DNA from: Tritrichomonas musculus
Lineage: Eukaryota > Parabasalia > Tritrichomonadida > Tritrichomonadidae
Assembly: GCA_039105265.1 (NCBI GenBank)
Contig: JAPFFF010000062.1
Location: 62,001 to 126,000, forward strand
Reading direction: 5' to 3'
Length of the DNA: 64,000 nucleotides
The position numbers and the translations under genes were made by a program. Positions 1-11,183 of this stretch are shown here, piece by piece (within the stretch, counting starts at the first letter, position 1; every line of letters starts with the position of its first letter). The notes under the pieces are model-generated. The model did not search any database, had not been told where the DNA came from, and was given only the letters and a program-made list of their open reading frames with translations.

Positions 1-1
1 C

Positions 2-265
2 GCTTTGGGAACAGGGGTTCCAAAAAATCATGAGGAATCAGCCAAATATATTAAAATGGCAGCTGATAACAACCATAAAGAATCAATGAGATTATATGGT
101 GATATTCTTAAATCTGGTATTGGCGTTCCTGAAAACAAAGAAGAAGCTTTGAAATATTACAGAATGGCCGCCGAACAAGGTGATAAAGAGGCCCAAAAAG
201 AAATTGAAAATTTAAAAAATGGAAAAGAAAAAGAAAATTCTTCAAAATGCTGCATTTTAATATAA
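2..265 (+). CDS. Sel1-repeat protein, C-terminal end (5' part outside window)
   Basis: The frame is open from the first bases of the window and stops at TAA 263-265, so only the last ~87 codons are present. Two Sel1/TPR-like repeats are visible: a GVPKN...AKYIKMAADN unit and a GVPENKEEALKYYRMAAEQGD unit. These form helical pairs used for protein-protein contacts. The tail is lysine-rich and ends SSKCCILI, whose last four residues (C-I-L-I) fit a CaaX prenylation box, suggesting a membrane-anchored product. In this genome such repeats usually follow a protein kinase domain, as in the two large genes further right, but that part cannot be seen here. A TTG near the window edge is not the start; the gene enters from the left. 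Confidence 0.8.
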   Translation, partial: ALGTGVPKNHEESAKYIKMAADNNHKESMRLYGDILKSGIGVPENKEEALKYYRMAAEQGDKEAQKEIENLKNGKEKENSSKCCILI

Positions 266-448
266 AACTAACCTTTTTTATACCATATAATTATCTTTTT
301 ATTTTTTTTTTTTTTTTTTTTATACAGTCATTTAGGAAATATTTTTTTTTTTTTCTCCCAGACTCTAGGTCTGTTATTCGGAAATCAATTACCAGGTATT
401 ATATTTGCTCATCCTGATAATCGAATATCAAAAGACTTTTTTTTAGAT
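266..448. other. AT-rich spacer with a short coding-like fragment
   Basis: Holds long T tracts (about 300-321 and 343-355). From about 376 to 457 there is a coding-like stretch on the plus strand (reads LGLLFGNQLPGIIF..., then HPDNRISKDFF) that is interrupted by the start of transposon X. It resumes for a few codons at 18275 on the other side of the element before a stop. The family is not recognised. Confidence 0.35.
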
Positions 449-665
449 TGCTCAATCGGGACATCTTCACTTTTTCAACTTTTTTTTTTAAAAAAAATCA
501 ATTTTTTGAGAAAAAATTTTTTTTTGATCATTTTTTTAATAAAAAAAATTTTTTGTATCATTTTTTGGAAAATCTTCACTTTTTCCCACTTTTTCAAAAA
601 AAAAGTTGATTTTTTTCTGAAAACATTTTTTATTATGCATTTTTTTCAAAAAAAAAATAAAGTTA

Positions 666-2129
666 TAGTTGGTGGACATAATTATGTTTTTGGGACATAA
701 TCATGTTTGCTCAACTTTTTGAATGGTACACAAAAATAAAACACATTTTTCTCAATACTTTTTAAAGATAATTTGATAATATTATATACTTTATTAATGT
801 ATTTTATGTACATCATTATTTAATTAAATGAGCTATTATATTTGTGATTTATATGAAATTTTGCCATTAATGTAAAAAAAAGTCAAAATGCTTATTTTTT
901 TCTCAATAATTGAAACTTGTGATTTAATAATAATATCATTAATTCATAATCAGTAATGATATAATTTTGTCAGATAATTGATATCTAAAAACTTTCATAT
1001 AAGAAAATTTTGATGCACAAAATAAAGTTAAAAATCATATCACTTTTTTGTTTTTTTTCCAATAAAAAATAAAAACTTTTAAATTTTTATTTAAATATTT
1101 GATATAATGCAAATAGTATAATGATATTGAAAGAATAAAATTGGCGGTTCTACTCAAGATCTATTACCTTGATGAAAAAGAGTAACTTCTGAAATAACTT
1201 AAAAAGACTTTCAATTTTAGACATTGAGAAATTATTTTCATTATTTTAATAGTTCTTCTATGCTTGCCTAATATTTATTGATTAATTGCTATTTTTAATG
1301 CTATTATAATAGAAAAAATAAAAAAGTGAAATTTGTATATTTCTTAGAAAAACCTGAAATCTTGATGGACAGCAATGATTTTTAGAGGATTAATAATATA
1401 TTTCATTGTATGTGTTATCAAATAATGTAATTCTGAAATCATATCAATTATGCATGAGTGATTTATGAATGATTTTGAATGAAAAAAAGAAAAATGAAAT
1501 TTTTCCAAGATTGATTCTTTTTCAACCATATTATTATATTTAATATATTATATGCATCATATAGATGATTAATACTGCATCTAATTTGAAATAAAATAAA
1601 CTCATTTTTCAAAATTTGTAATTTTATATGAATGATTTTTGTCATATTTTGAAAACACTTTTTCTTTTTATATAATTGTTATTTCAATAAATTTTTTTCT
1701 AAAATATAATATATACATTATATTCTAAAATAATAACTATGTTAGAGCAAATTAAAACAACCTTTTTTTTATGGTAAAAGCATGAAATGTGATATGAAAT
1801 GAGTTTTTTGAGTAGTGAAATGAAAATGAAACCATTTTTTCTAATTATCTATTTTATTTCAATAAATAATAATGATGCATTTTAATTATAGATGAAAAGT
1901 AAATTATATTTTTTTTCAAATAATAAAAAAATATTCAGAAATTAAAAATTCGATATCATATTTATGATCAAATTTAGTTTGATAAAAGTGAATGAAAATC
2001 GGGGAATAGAATGTATCCAATATGATATTAATTGTTCTACAGTTGTTTTTTTAAAAGTCCAATTTGAATATATAGAAATGATGTGAAAACATAATTATGT
2101 CTCCAAAACAGAATTATGTCCACCAACTA
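666..2129. mobile_element. TA-flanked MITE, copy 1 (1464 bp)
   Basis: Terminal inverted repeats TAGTTGGTGGACATAATT... and ...CCACCAACTA are flanked by TA on both sides (664-665, 2130-2131). This fits Tc1/mariner-type insertion. No transposase is encoded; only short AT-rich open frames occur, so it is non-autonomous. It sits in Y's left arm. The matching position of Y's right arm (TA at 11964-11965) is an uninterrupted empty site, which proves insertion after the arms existed. A same-length copy lies at 53652-55115. Confidence 0.9.
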
Positions 2130-2911
2130 TATGCATTTTTTTAAAAAATTTAAAAAAATAGTTGAAAAATTTGGTTAGGCAATTTAGGTATTCATGGAGG
2201 AATAATCCCCAAAAAATATATATTGATCACTGTATGATGAAAGTTATAATGGCATAAATTTTATTCGAAAATTTCATTTCCACTCAAGATATCTAATTTG
2301 ATTTCGATAAAGAGTTTCAATAAAAAGCTACAAAAGTATGCAAACAATGCACAATCGTATTTCAATTCACTATTTATACTCTTATTAATCAATTCTTAAA
2401 TTTGATAATTATCAATTTATTTCGATTATTCGATATTTTTATTACTCTGTTTAAGTAATCCACTTTTCCGTTATATATAAGATTTTTCATCATATTTTAC
2501 ATACAATAACTCCAGTAAATGCTATGAATTGCATTTTAAAATTTTTATATTTATCAATGATATCCAAAAATCCTCATAGATAATATACATAAATTTGTAT
2601 TAAATATATATTAAATTAAATGTATATTTATGTTATACTGCTTATACTTCTTTATTTTCTTTTTTCATCGAGGAAAAGCCGATAATTATTCATAAATATA
2701 AACGTATTATCAAACGTGCATTATGTAAAAAATCAAATATTTCTAAAATATGATGAGGAAAATAATATTAATTTTATGAAAAATGTAATTATTAAATTAA
2801 ACTTTTCATTTTACGCAGAAAATAAACAGATTTAAATAAAAAAGTATAAATTAAAAATGATTTTTTAAAAAATGCTTTTTATTCATTATTTGCTCATTAT
2901 GAATAAATCAA

Positions 2912-5018
2912 TTATGATGATGGCAATTGCAAAAAAGATGATAACTTAAGAGACGAAGAGGAAAAAAATGATGATGAAGATAGCGAGGAAAAAGAAGAAA
3001 AAAAAGAAGAAGACGATGATGATTGCATTGAAGAAGAAGAAGAAGATGGTGAAGAAGAAGAAGACGATGATGATTGCATTGAAGAAGAAGAAGCAGAAGA
3101 CGATGATGAAGAAGAAGAAAAAGAAGAAGACGATGAAGAAAAGATGATGATGATCAAGATGAAGAAGCAGAAGACGATGATCAAGATGATAAAGAAGAAG
3201 AAAACGATGAAGAAAAGATGATGATGATCAAGATGAAGAAGAATAAGATGGTGAAGAAGAAGAAGACGATGATGATTGCATTGAAGATGATGATGAAGAA
3301 GAAGACGATGAAGAAGAAGACGATGAAGAAGAAGACGATGATGATTGCATTGAAGAAGAAGAAGCAGAAGACGATGATGAAGAAGAAGAAAAAGAAGAAG
3401 ACGATGATGATTGCATTGAAGAAGAAGAAGCAGAAGACGATGATGAAGAAGAAGAAAAAGAAGAAGACGATGATGATTGCATTGAAGATGATGATGAAGA
3501 AGAAGACGATGAAGAAGAAGACGATGATGATTGCATTGAAGAAGAAGAAGCAGAAGACGATGATGAAGAAGAAGAAAAAGAAAAAGACGATGATGATTGC
3601 ATTGAAGATGATGATGAAGAAGAAGACGATGAAGAAGAAGACGATGATGATTGCATTGAAGAAGAAGAAGAAGAAGACGATGATGATTGCATTGAAGATG
3701 ATGATGAAGAAGAAGACGATGAAGAAGAAGACGATGATTGCATTGAAGAAGAAGAAGACGATGATGATGATGATGATGATGATGATGAAGAAAAAGAAGA
3801 AGACGATGAAGATGGTGAAGAAGAAGAAGACGATGGTGATGATGATGAAGAAGAAGAAGAAGCAGAAGACGATGATGAAGAAGAAGAAGAAGCAGAAGAC
3901 GATGAAGAAGAAGAAGAAGACGATGATGATTGCATTGAAGAAGAAGAAGAAGAAGACGATGATGATTGCATTGAAGAAGAAGAAGAAGAAGAAGACGATG
4001 ATGATTGCATTGAAGATGATGATGAAGAAGAAGACGATGATGATTGCATTGAAGATGATGATGAAGAAGAAGACGATGATGATTGCATTGAAGAAGAAGA
4101 AGAAGACGATGATGATTGCATTGAAGATGATGATGAAGAAGAAGACGATGAAGAAGAAGACGACGATGATTGCATTGAAGAAGAAGAAGACGATGATGAT
4201 GATGATGATGAAGAAAAAGAAGAAGACGATGAAGATGGTGAAGAAGAAGAAGACGATGGTGATGATGATGATGATGATGAAGAAGAAGACGATGATGATT
4301 GCATTGAAGAAGATGATGATGAAGAAGAAGACGATGATGATGATGATGAAGACGATGATGATGAAGAAGATGGAGAAGAAGCAGAAGACGATGGTGAAGA
4401 AGAAGAAGACGATGATGATGATGATGAAGACGATGATGATGAAGAAGATGGAGAAGAAGCAGAAGACGATGATGAAGAAGAAGAAGAAGAAGAAGATGAT
4501 GATGATGAAGAAGAAGACGATGATGATTGCATTGAAGAAGATGATGATGAAGAAGACGATGGTGATGATGATGATGATGAAGACGATGGTGATGATGATG
4601 ATGATGAAGATGATGGTGATGATGATGATGATGAAGAAGAAGATGATGAAGAGGATGATGAAGAAGAAGACGATGGTGATGATGATGATGATGAAGACGA
4701 TGGTGATGATGATGATGATGATGAAGAAGATGATGAAGAGGATGATGAAGAAGAAGATGATGATGAAGATGAAGATGAAGATGAAGAAGAAAAAGAAGAA
4801 GACGATGAAGATGGTGAAGAAGAAGAAGACGATGATGATTGCATTGAAGAAGAAGAAGAAGAAGAAGACGATAGCGATGATAATGAAGAAGAAGACGATG
4901 GTGATGATGATGATGATGAAGACGATGATGAAGAAGAAAATGGAGAAGAAGCAGAAGACGATGAAGAAGAAGAAGAAGACGATGAAGAAGACGATATTGA
5001 TTTAAATTATCTATTTTA
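2912..5018. repeat. Acidic-codon GAA/GAC/GAT repeat array, left arm of Y
   Basis: Imperfect trinucleotide-based repeat. A recurring block GACGATGATGATTGCATTGA is followed by runs of GAA. Read on the plus strand in one phase it gives D/E runs with DDDCIEEEE blocks; the other phases give K/M or, on the minus strand, poly-Ser. All phases are open only because the array is triplet-periodic. The D/E phase has no ATG, so a gene cannot be claimed. About the first 300 bp are shared with the right arm. Confidence 0.8.
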
Positions 5019-6839
5019 AAATATTTAAGATGGTATTGTTATCAATATATAGAGCATTTTGATATAAAAATGGCAATATCATACAGGCTGAAATGTGAGG
5101 TGAAAATATGATCGAAAATGTAAGGGCGAATGTTTGATTATCATATTTTAAATAAATATAGTAATATATCATTATGCTAATGTATATATACTTTACAATT
5201 ATCCTATAAATGAATGAGATATCGATTCAAAACTGAATATAGATGCACAAAAATATTTTTATAAAAGCAGTCTAAGCTTTAGCACTTATATAAGACTATT
5301 TGATTTCATGTACCAATATATCATATTAAAATCTTAATTATTTTTTGATATAAAAATAAAACCTGCAAAATCCACTGATATTAATACCAAACTTCAGTAT
5401 TTATATAGATTGAAGGAGATATACATAATTTCTACAAGCAAATGAAGTCCTCAAAGATAGGACCCTAAATAAGATTCTCTTTGGCTTGTGTGGAAGATAT
5501 ATGTTTATCTCTGTGAGTCAGTATATTTACGAGATGCTATGATTTATTAACGATCATATTGAAGAAAACTCAAATGCTAACGACGAAGAGATAGCAAAAA
5601 TATTGAATACTTATCTCACTGTTGATGAAACAATGGGGCTTTAGATATACTTGAAGGCAGAATTGAGACATTTGAGGCTGAGAATACGAGTTTAAAAACT
5701 ACGATAGCCGTTTTTGAAGCCAGAATTGCTGCTCTCGAAGAGAAAAATGAACTTGTCGCCCCAAATTTAATAGAATGTTGATTTATCACATGTTCGGTCA
5801 ATGTTGGAAAGTTATAGTGTACATAATAAATTAATAAATATTATGCTAATTTATTCTATCCATATACTGAAACATATCAAAACAAAACTTCTGAAAAGAG
5901 AGTATATGTTTATGTTGAATGTGAAGATGCTAAAAATCCTAAAATTATGTATACTATAACTTTCCTCAAAAATTTATCTTAATAATGAGGCCTTTCTATT
6001 CACTAGTTCAAATACACAAATTAATGAAAACATAACTCATCTTACCATAGCAAGTGCCATGCTTGATAAAGGTATTGAAATGGTTGATAATGAAGATAAT
6101 GAGATTATTTATGATGACTAGAAAAGTTAGAGTTTTTTTTTTAGAAAACACAGTGATATCGTTGGTGCGGTTAGGTCTAGGTGGCAGTTTAGGAACAACA
6201 GCCTAACGTATACTGCTTATTATACTTTTAGCAACAATGAAATTATAATAAATATTAAAAAAGATAAATAAAAGATAAATATTTTTGTATTCTTCCAGGA
6301 TAAATACTAACAAAATAGAGGTCTGATTGTGATTGTCTCGGATATTCATTAAATCTTTATATTATTAGTGATTGCATGAATAAAACTAAATACAAAGTAT
6401 TTGATCAATAAATATATTTATAATATAAGAAAGGAGATTTTTTAGGTTATAATAGGACTTTAATTGATGGTAACTCCCAATATAACAATTAAATATGAAT
6501 ATTTACTAATAATTAGTAAATTATCTATAGTAGTTTAGTAGTATACCTAGTATGTAACCTGACATATTGTCAATGGAGTAGTATATACTAGTCGGTTTCC
6601 GCGGGGCATGGCTCCCCACGCTTCAACACGAACTAGTTAAAAAAAATAAAAAATAAAAAATAAAAAATAAAAAAAAATTTAAAAAAAAAATTTCTTCTTC
6701 TTCTTTTCATGTTATCCCACCCACCTCAAAGCTCACCATTTATGAAACGGCACAGGTACCCCACCCCACAACCGCCCATCTATGAAACGGCACAGGTACC
6801 TGCCCCGAGAATCTCGTACCTATTTCTTTCTATATGTAA
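5019..6839. other. Left part of Y core: decayed coding stretches and GC-richer non-coding block
   Basis: From about 5420 to 6120 the plus strand shows coding-like composition with a coiled-coil-like stretch and an acidic end. It is decayed and its family is not recognised. 6590-6640 holds a G/C hairpin (GCGGGGCATGGCTCCCCACGC). 6740-6815 has two copies of TATGAAACGGCACAGGTACC about 40 bp apart, immediately upstream of the HNH gene, a possible promoter repeat. An A/T tract (about 6634-6690) precedes them. Confidence 0.45.
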
Positions 6840-7175
6840 ATGTCATTTGTGCCACTCAAAGGCTTTACTAACGACTATGAGATACTGAATAGGTACCCCT
6901 TTACTATAAGACGTAAGAGTAATCATTTTATATGCAAAGATGCAAAACATATAAAGGGGTATATACGAGTATGTCTAAATGGCAACTACTACTTGAAACA
7001 TGTACTTATAGCAAGACAGTTCATATCTAATGATGACCCACGACATAAAACAGAGGTAGACCATATCAATAGGAATAGGGCTGACTACCATCTAAGCAAC
7101 TTAAGATGGATAACCCCAACTGATAGTAACTATAACAGGGATATGCCCAAAATTATAAATGCGAGGGCAGATTAG
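6840..7175 (+). CDS. HNH_3-family endonuclease-like protein, part of element Y
   Basis: A 111-residue protein. Residues ~6-60 resemble the NUMOD4-type N-terminal region of homing endonucleases (a short aromatic/charged stretch, then a GYIRVCLNGNYYLKHVLIAR block). Residues ~70-98 carry an HNH_3 core (EVDHINRNRADYHLSNLRW). Such proteins cut DNA and are abundant in viruses, phages and trichomonad Maverick-rich regions. The ATG at 6840 lies just downstream of two copies of a 20-bp motif. Its 3' end overlaps the convergent small gene by about 23 bp. A role in the element's mobility is inference. Confidence 0.75.
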   Translation: MSFVPLKGFTNDYEILNRYPFTIRRKSNHFICKDAKHIKGYIRVCLNGNYYLKHVLIARQFISNDDPRHKTEVDHINRNRADYHLSNLRWITPTDSNYNRDMPKIINARAD

Positions 7176-7416
7176 ATATTTGGTACTCTAAGAACTCAAA
7201 GGCAAAATGTTCTATTTGGTCGATAAATTCCAAATCACCATCTTTCATAATTACATTAAGAATTTCAGGTTCGAAATACTCAGCAGCTAACTCTTTTATC
7301 TTATTAATTAAAATACCACATACACCCTCATTAGTCTCACATCTATAATCATAGAGGTAAGACACTATTTTATAGAGGATATTCATACGCTCTTTTATGG
7401 TCATGTAATAAGCCAT
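7153..7416 (-). CDS. Small hypothetical protein, part of element Y
   Basis: An 87-residue acidic, apparently soluble protein (MAYYMTIKERMNILYKIV...; C-terminal half rich in E, D, F and L). No domain is recognised. It is convergent with the HNH gene and divergent from the coiled-coil gene, with a compact spacing typical of element genes. Amino-acid composition looks coding rather than random AT-rich translation, which is the main support. Confidence 0.5.
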   Translation of the reverse strand: MAYYMTIKERMNILYKIVSYLYDYRCETNEGVCGILINKIKELAAEYFEPEILNVIMKDGDLEFIDQIEHFAFEFLEYQISNLPSHL

Positions 7417-7482
7417 TTATACAGAAATAAAAAAATGAAATGAACAATAGAAAAATATTTAGTCATTTCACTTTTTTCTTTG

Positions 7483-7743
7483 ATGAATCTCGATAAGAAG
7501 ATACGATTGACCACTGAAATGCTCAACACTAAAATCATGGATGAAAAGCAAAAGCTTGAAGCAAAGATAGACCATACTGAAACTTACTTGTTGCTCCAAA
7601 TTGATCAACTCAACCAACGACTTGATGAGGTTCTTAATAGGGTCAACCTGCTATCCTTAAAACTCGATTCTGTCATTGATGACCTTGCAAAGATGAAGGT
7701 CAACGTTGATGATATCAACAGCAGCCTTGATAACCTTCCTTAA
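7483..7743 (+). CDS. Small coiled-coil protein, part of element Y
   Basis: About 86 residues from the ATG at 7483 (preferred over the TTG at 7480). Nearly the whole protein has heptad spacing of L/I/V (LLLQIDQLNQRLDEVLNRV then LLSLKLDSVIDDLAKMKV), a strong coiled-coil signature. No catalytic motif is present. It lies between the small minus-strand gene and the protease-like gene. An oligomerising or structural part is plausible, but the family is not recognised. Confidence 0.55.
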   Translation: MNLDKKIRLTTEMLNTKIMDEKQKLEAKIDHTETYLLLQIDQLNQRLDEVLNRVNLLSLKLDSVIDDLAKMKVNVDDINSSLDNLP

Positions 7744-8054
7744 TAAACAACATCTTCTTCTTCTTTCTTTTATTTGATTTTTAAATGACAAGTGATGTAG
7801 GTACACAAACTAAACCTAACAATAAAATACAACTACTACAAGGTACTATTAAATTTCGACCTAAACTAGTTGATAGAGATGTTGCAAGATTAACAAGAGT
7901 TTTGGGTCAAACTATATGGAAGTTCTCTAATAATCAAATAAATCTATAAAAATTATATGAGACATATTTAAATACTAGTATAGCTTTTAAAGACGTACTT
8001 GAATTTGCTAATAGACTCAAGAGAGAGAGACCAAGAGCAAAATTTACAGGTTGT

Positions 8055-9377
8055 GTGTTTGCGATTAAGAAAAATCAAGATGATAAAGATGAACATGGGC
8101 ATTACATAACAGTATTAAAGCCATATCAATATACTCTCCAAGAATCAGATGAAGGTTTATTAACAGAGATAAAATTACATTATGATATTATCAACATAAG
8201 GATATCTCGAATGAAGACTGAGGAGGAAAAACAAGCAGCTAAAGAACTGAGAGAGCAGATGAAAGAAAGAACATTGAAAAGTGATAAGAAAGAATATAAA
8301 ACTAGAGGTATTCAAACAGATGATATACCAAAATTGGCTCCATTAACCAGACCTCCAACTTTAAATCGAAATGATTATAATCTTAACCTTAGGAAAATCG
8401 GTAGGAACCGACCCACAAATGTTGATCCACCAACAAGGGATCTAAATCAAAACAGAATTCAACGTTTACTTCAAAGTAGTACAAATTTAGATGATGATAG
8501 ACCTAAGAAAAAATCAAAACAACCTAAGACAAAATCAAAACGACCTCGTTCACCTTCACCTCCACCTCCTCCTCCTTCTCATTCGCCTTCACCTCCACCT
8601 CTACCACCTCGTTCACCTCCACCTCCTCCTCCTTCATCACCACCTCCACAGTTTCCATCATCACATACCTCTCGAGGTACTAGTCCTCCTCCAAGACAAC
8701 CCCGTATGACACCACAGAAGGCAGGAGAGTATACAGTAGACCAAGGACATAATAGGATTCATGATTGGAGGAGTTTAGTCAATGATGAAAATATAGACGA
8801 AGATGTTATTGATGACTACTTGAAACTTCTATATGAAAAAGGAAAGAGATTGAATAAACAACCTGGTCAAAATGAGGCAGAGTTTGATAAAAAGAAAATA
8901 TTGGTTGTACCTACTGCATTTTATACCCTCCTTTCTATAGCATATGAGACTAATGATAATGAAAAATTACTAGAACTGATGAAAAGTCCTATCTCAGGTA
9001 AACAGTCATTTTCACATTTCGATAAAGTATTTGTCCCCATTTGCTCAGATGGAGAACATTGGGTTTTATGTATTGTTCGATATCCAAAGAAAATAATCGA
9101 ATGCTATGACTCTGAGAATAAGTCAATGGCACCAGAGGTAAAGACACTTAATAAGTGGATCGATATTTCAGCAACAGGTAAGTTAAAAGCAAAATATTAT
9201 GATGTACCTAGTCAAAAGAATAACAAGGATTGTGGAGTGTTTCTAATGGAATCTTGTCGTACCTTTTTGCATGAAGGAAATGGTAAGTTTAAACAACGCA
9301 ATATACCAGATATTAGAAAGAGAATACTTCGAGAACTTCAAAACAATGAATTAGAAACAGGTGTTGTATATAAATAA
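8055..9377 (+). CDS. Proline-rich Ulp1/adenain-type cysteine protease (C48-like), part of element Y
   Basis: The open frame has three parts. First comes a charged N-terminal region, then a proline/serine-rich linker (about residues 165-215, SPPPPPPP-type runs), and a C-terminal protease domain (about residues 255-430). Catalytic-type motifs are visible: the His motif GEHWVLCIV, an Asp in the following IECYDSE strand, and the Gln/Cys motif PSQKNNKDCGVF. This is clan CE, as in Ulp1 and adenovirus proteases. In T. vaginalis such C48-like proteases are a standard Maverick gene, where the family's role is processing of virion-type proteins. The element is treated as a broken fossil and no repaired gene is proposed. 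Confidence 0.7.
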   Translation: MFAIKKNQDDKDEHGHYITVLKPYQYTLQESDEGLLTEIKLHYDIINIRISRMKTEEEKQAAKELREQMKERTLKSDKKEYKTRGIQTDDIPKLAPLTRPPTLNRNDYNLNLRKIGRNRPTNVDPPTRDLNQNRIQRLLQSSTNLDDDRPKKKSKQPKTKSKRPRSPSPPPPPPSHSPSPPPLPPRSPPPPPPSSPPPQFPSSHTSRGTSPPPRQPRMTPQKAGEYTVDQGHNRIHDWRSLVNDENIDEDVIDDYLKLLYEKGKRLNKQPGQNEAEFDKKKILVVPTAFYTLLSIAYETNDNEKLLELMKSPISGKQSFSHFDKVFVPICSDGEHWVLCIVRYPKKIIECYDSENKSMAPEVKTLNKWIDISATGKLKAKYYDVPSQKNNKDCGVFLMESCRTFLHEGNGKFKQRNIPDIRKRILRELQNNELETGVVYK

Positions 9378-9880
9378 AGACTTTTTATTCAACTCGAAAT
9401 GGAATTACCACCAAGTGTTAACACTTTATAATGCCCATGTAAAATATATGCAAAACGAGAATGACCAGTATCAACAAAATTGCAATATCCATCATTTAAA
9501 TGTTCAACTTTTTGATAATAGACCGTTTTTTCAAAAAATCCAAAAAGACCAGTCATAACGAGATGTCAGCCTAATTTTACTCAAAAAGTATATATGGCAA
9601 AAAAAGTGGCATGACCACTCCGACCATTTAAAGCCTAGATTTAAATCAATTTATCACATAAAAATGCTATATATATTTTGAAGCAAATACATAATTGCAG
9701 ATTAATATCTTGAATAACTCTGTTAACAATCTCAAGCGCTAATAATAACAATCAAAATGCCATAAAAATACTTAAATAGTTATTATCATTGCCAAATTTC
9801 TTTATTTTCTTATTTATCAGTATAGTCATCATCATTATCTTTCTTTCTCCTCTTTTGCCATCGTATTCTTTTTCATTTCA
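9378..9880. other. Downstream end of Y core
   Basis: AT-rich, with one short open frame (9361-9558, 65 codons) overlapping the protease end in another phase. Nothing in it is recognised. The right acidic repeat array begins at about 9880. Confidence 0.4.
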
Positions 9881-11180
9881 ATCATCTTCCTCTGATCCTT
9901 TTTTTCTTCTTCTTCTTCTTCTTCTTCCTCATCATCATCATCATCATCATCATTTTCTTCAATGCAATCATTATCGTCTTCTTCTTCTTCTTCTTCTTCT
10001 TCTCTACTATCATCATCTTCTTCTTCTTCTCCATCATCTTCATCATATTTTTCATCATCATCATTATTATCGTCTTCTTTTTCTCCTCCATCATCATCTT
10101 CTTCTTCATCTTCATCATCATCACTATTATCGTCTTCTTCTTCTTCTCCTTCTCCACCATCATCATTGTCTTATTCTTCTTCTTCTCCATATCATCATCA
10201 TCGTCTTCTTCTTCTTCTTCTTCTTCATTATCGTCTTCTTCTCCATCTTCATCATCATCATCGTCTTCTTCTCCATCTTCTTCATCATCTTCATCGTCTT
10301 CTTCATCATCATCATCATCGTCTTCTTCTCCATCTTCATCATCGTCTTTTTCATCTTCTTCTTCTTCATCATCTTCATCGTCTTCTTCTCCATCTTCATC
10401 ATCGTCTTTTTCTTCTTCTTCTTCTTCATCATCGTCTTCTTCTTTTTCTTCTTCTTCATCATCGTCTTCTCCATCGTCTTCATCATCATCGTCTTCTTCT
10501 TCTTCATCTTGATCATCGTCTTCTGCTTCTTCTCCATCGTCTTCTTCATCATCGTCTTCTTCTTCATCATCATCTTATTCTTCTTCTTCTTGATCATCAT
10601 CATCTTTTCTTCATCGTCTTCTTCTTTTTCTTCTTCATCATCGTCTTCTGCTTCTTCTCCATCGTTTTCTTCATCATCGTCTTCTTCTTCTTCTTCAATG
10701 CAATCATCATCGTCTTCTTCTTCATCGTCTTCTTCTTCATCATCATCTTCAATGCAATCATCATCGTCTTCTTCTTCTTCACCATCTTATTCTTCTTCAT
10801 CTTGATCATCATCATCTTTTCTTCATCGTCTTCTTCTTCTTCACCATCTTATTCTTCTTCATCTTGATCATCATCATCTTTTCTTCATCGTTTTCTTCTT
10901 CTTTATCATCTTGATCATCGTCTTCTGCTTCTTCATCTTGATCATCATCATCTTTTCTTCATCGTCTTCTTCTTTTTCTTCTTCTTCATCATCGTCTTCT
11001 GCTTCTTCTTCTTCAATGCAATCATCATCGTCTTCTTCTTCTTCACCATCTTCTTCTTCTTCTTCAATGCAATCATCATCGTCTTCTTCTTTTTTTTCTT
11101 CTTTTTCCTCGCTATCTTCATCATCATTTTTTTCCTCTTCGTCTCTTAAGTTATCATCTTTTTTGCAATTGCCATCATCA
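9881..11180. repeat. Acidic-codon repeat array, right arm of Y (inverted)
   Basis: Reverse-complement counterpart of the left array: TTC/ATC/GTC runs with repeated TCAATGCAATCATCATCGTC blocks. 10911-11183 is an exact inverted match of 2912-3184 at the protein-translation level. Around 10741-10880 the arm contains an extra local duplication of about 60 bp not present on the left. The poly-His/Leu/Ser open frames are by-products of triplet periodicity. Confidence 0.8.
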
Positions 11181-11183
11181 TAA

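Noticed and set aside
506-700. 64-codon Phe/Lys-rich frame
   Set aside because: It spans the X/Y junction and the start of the MITE, so it is a chance frame across three elements.
3218-5005. 595-codon Lys/Met/Thr-rich frame and 538-codon poly-Ser frame on the opposite strand
   Set aside because: Both are consequences of a triplet-periodic GAA/GAC/GAT array that is open in most phases; no non-repeat protein sequence is attached.
9789-10867. 338- and 301-codon Phe/Ile/His/Ser-rich frames on the plus strand
   Set aside because: Phase shadows of the inverted acidic repeat array.
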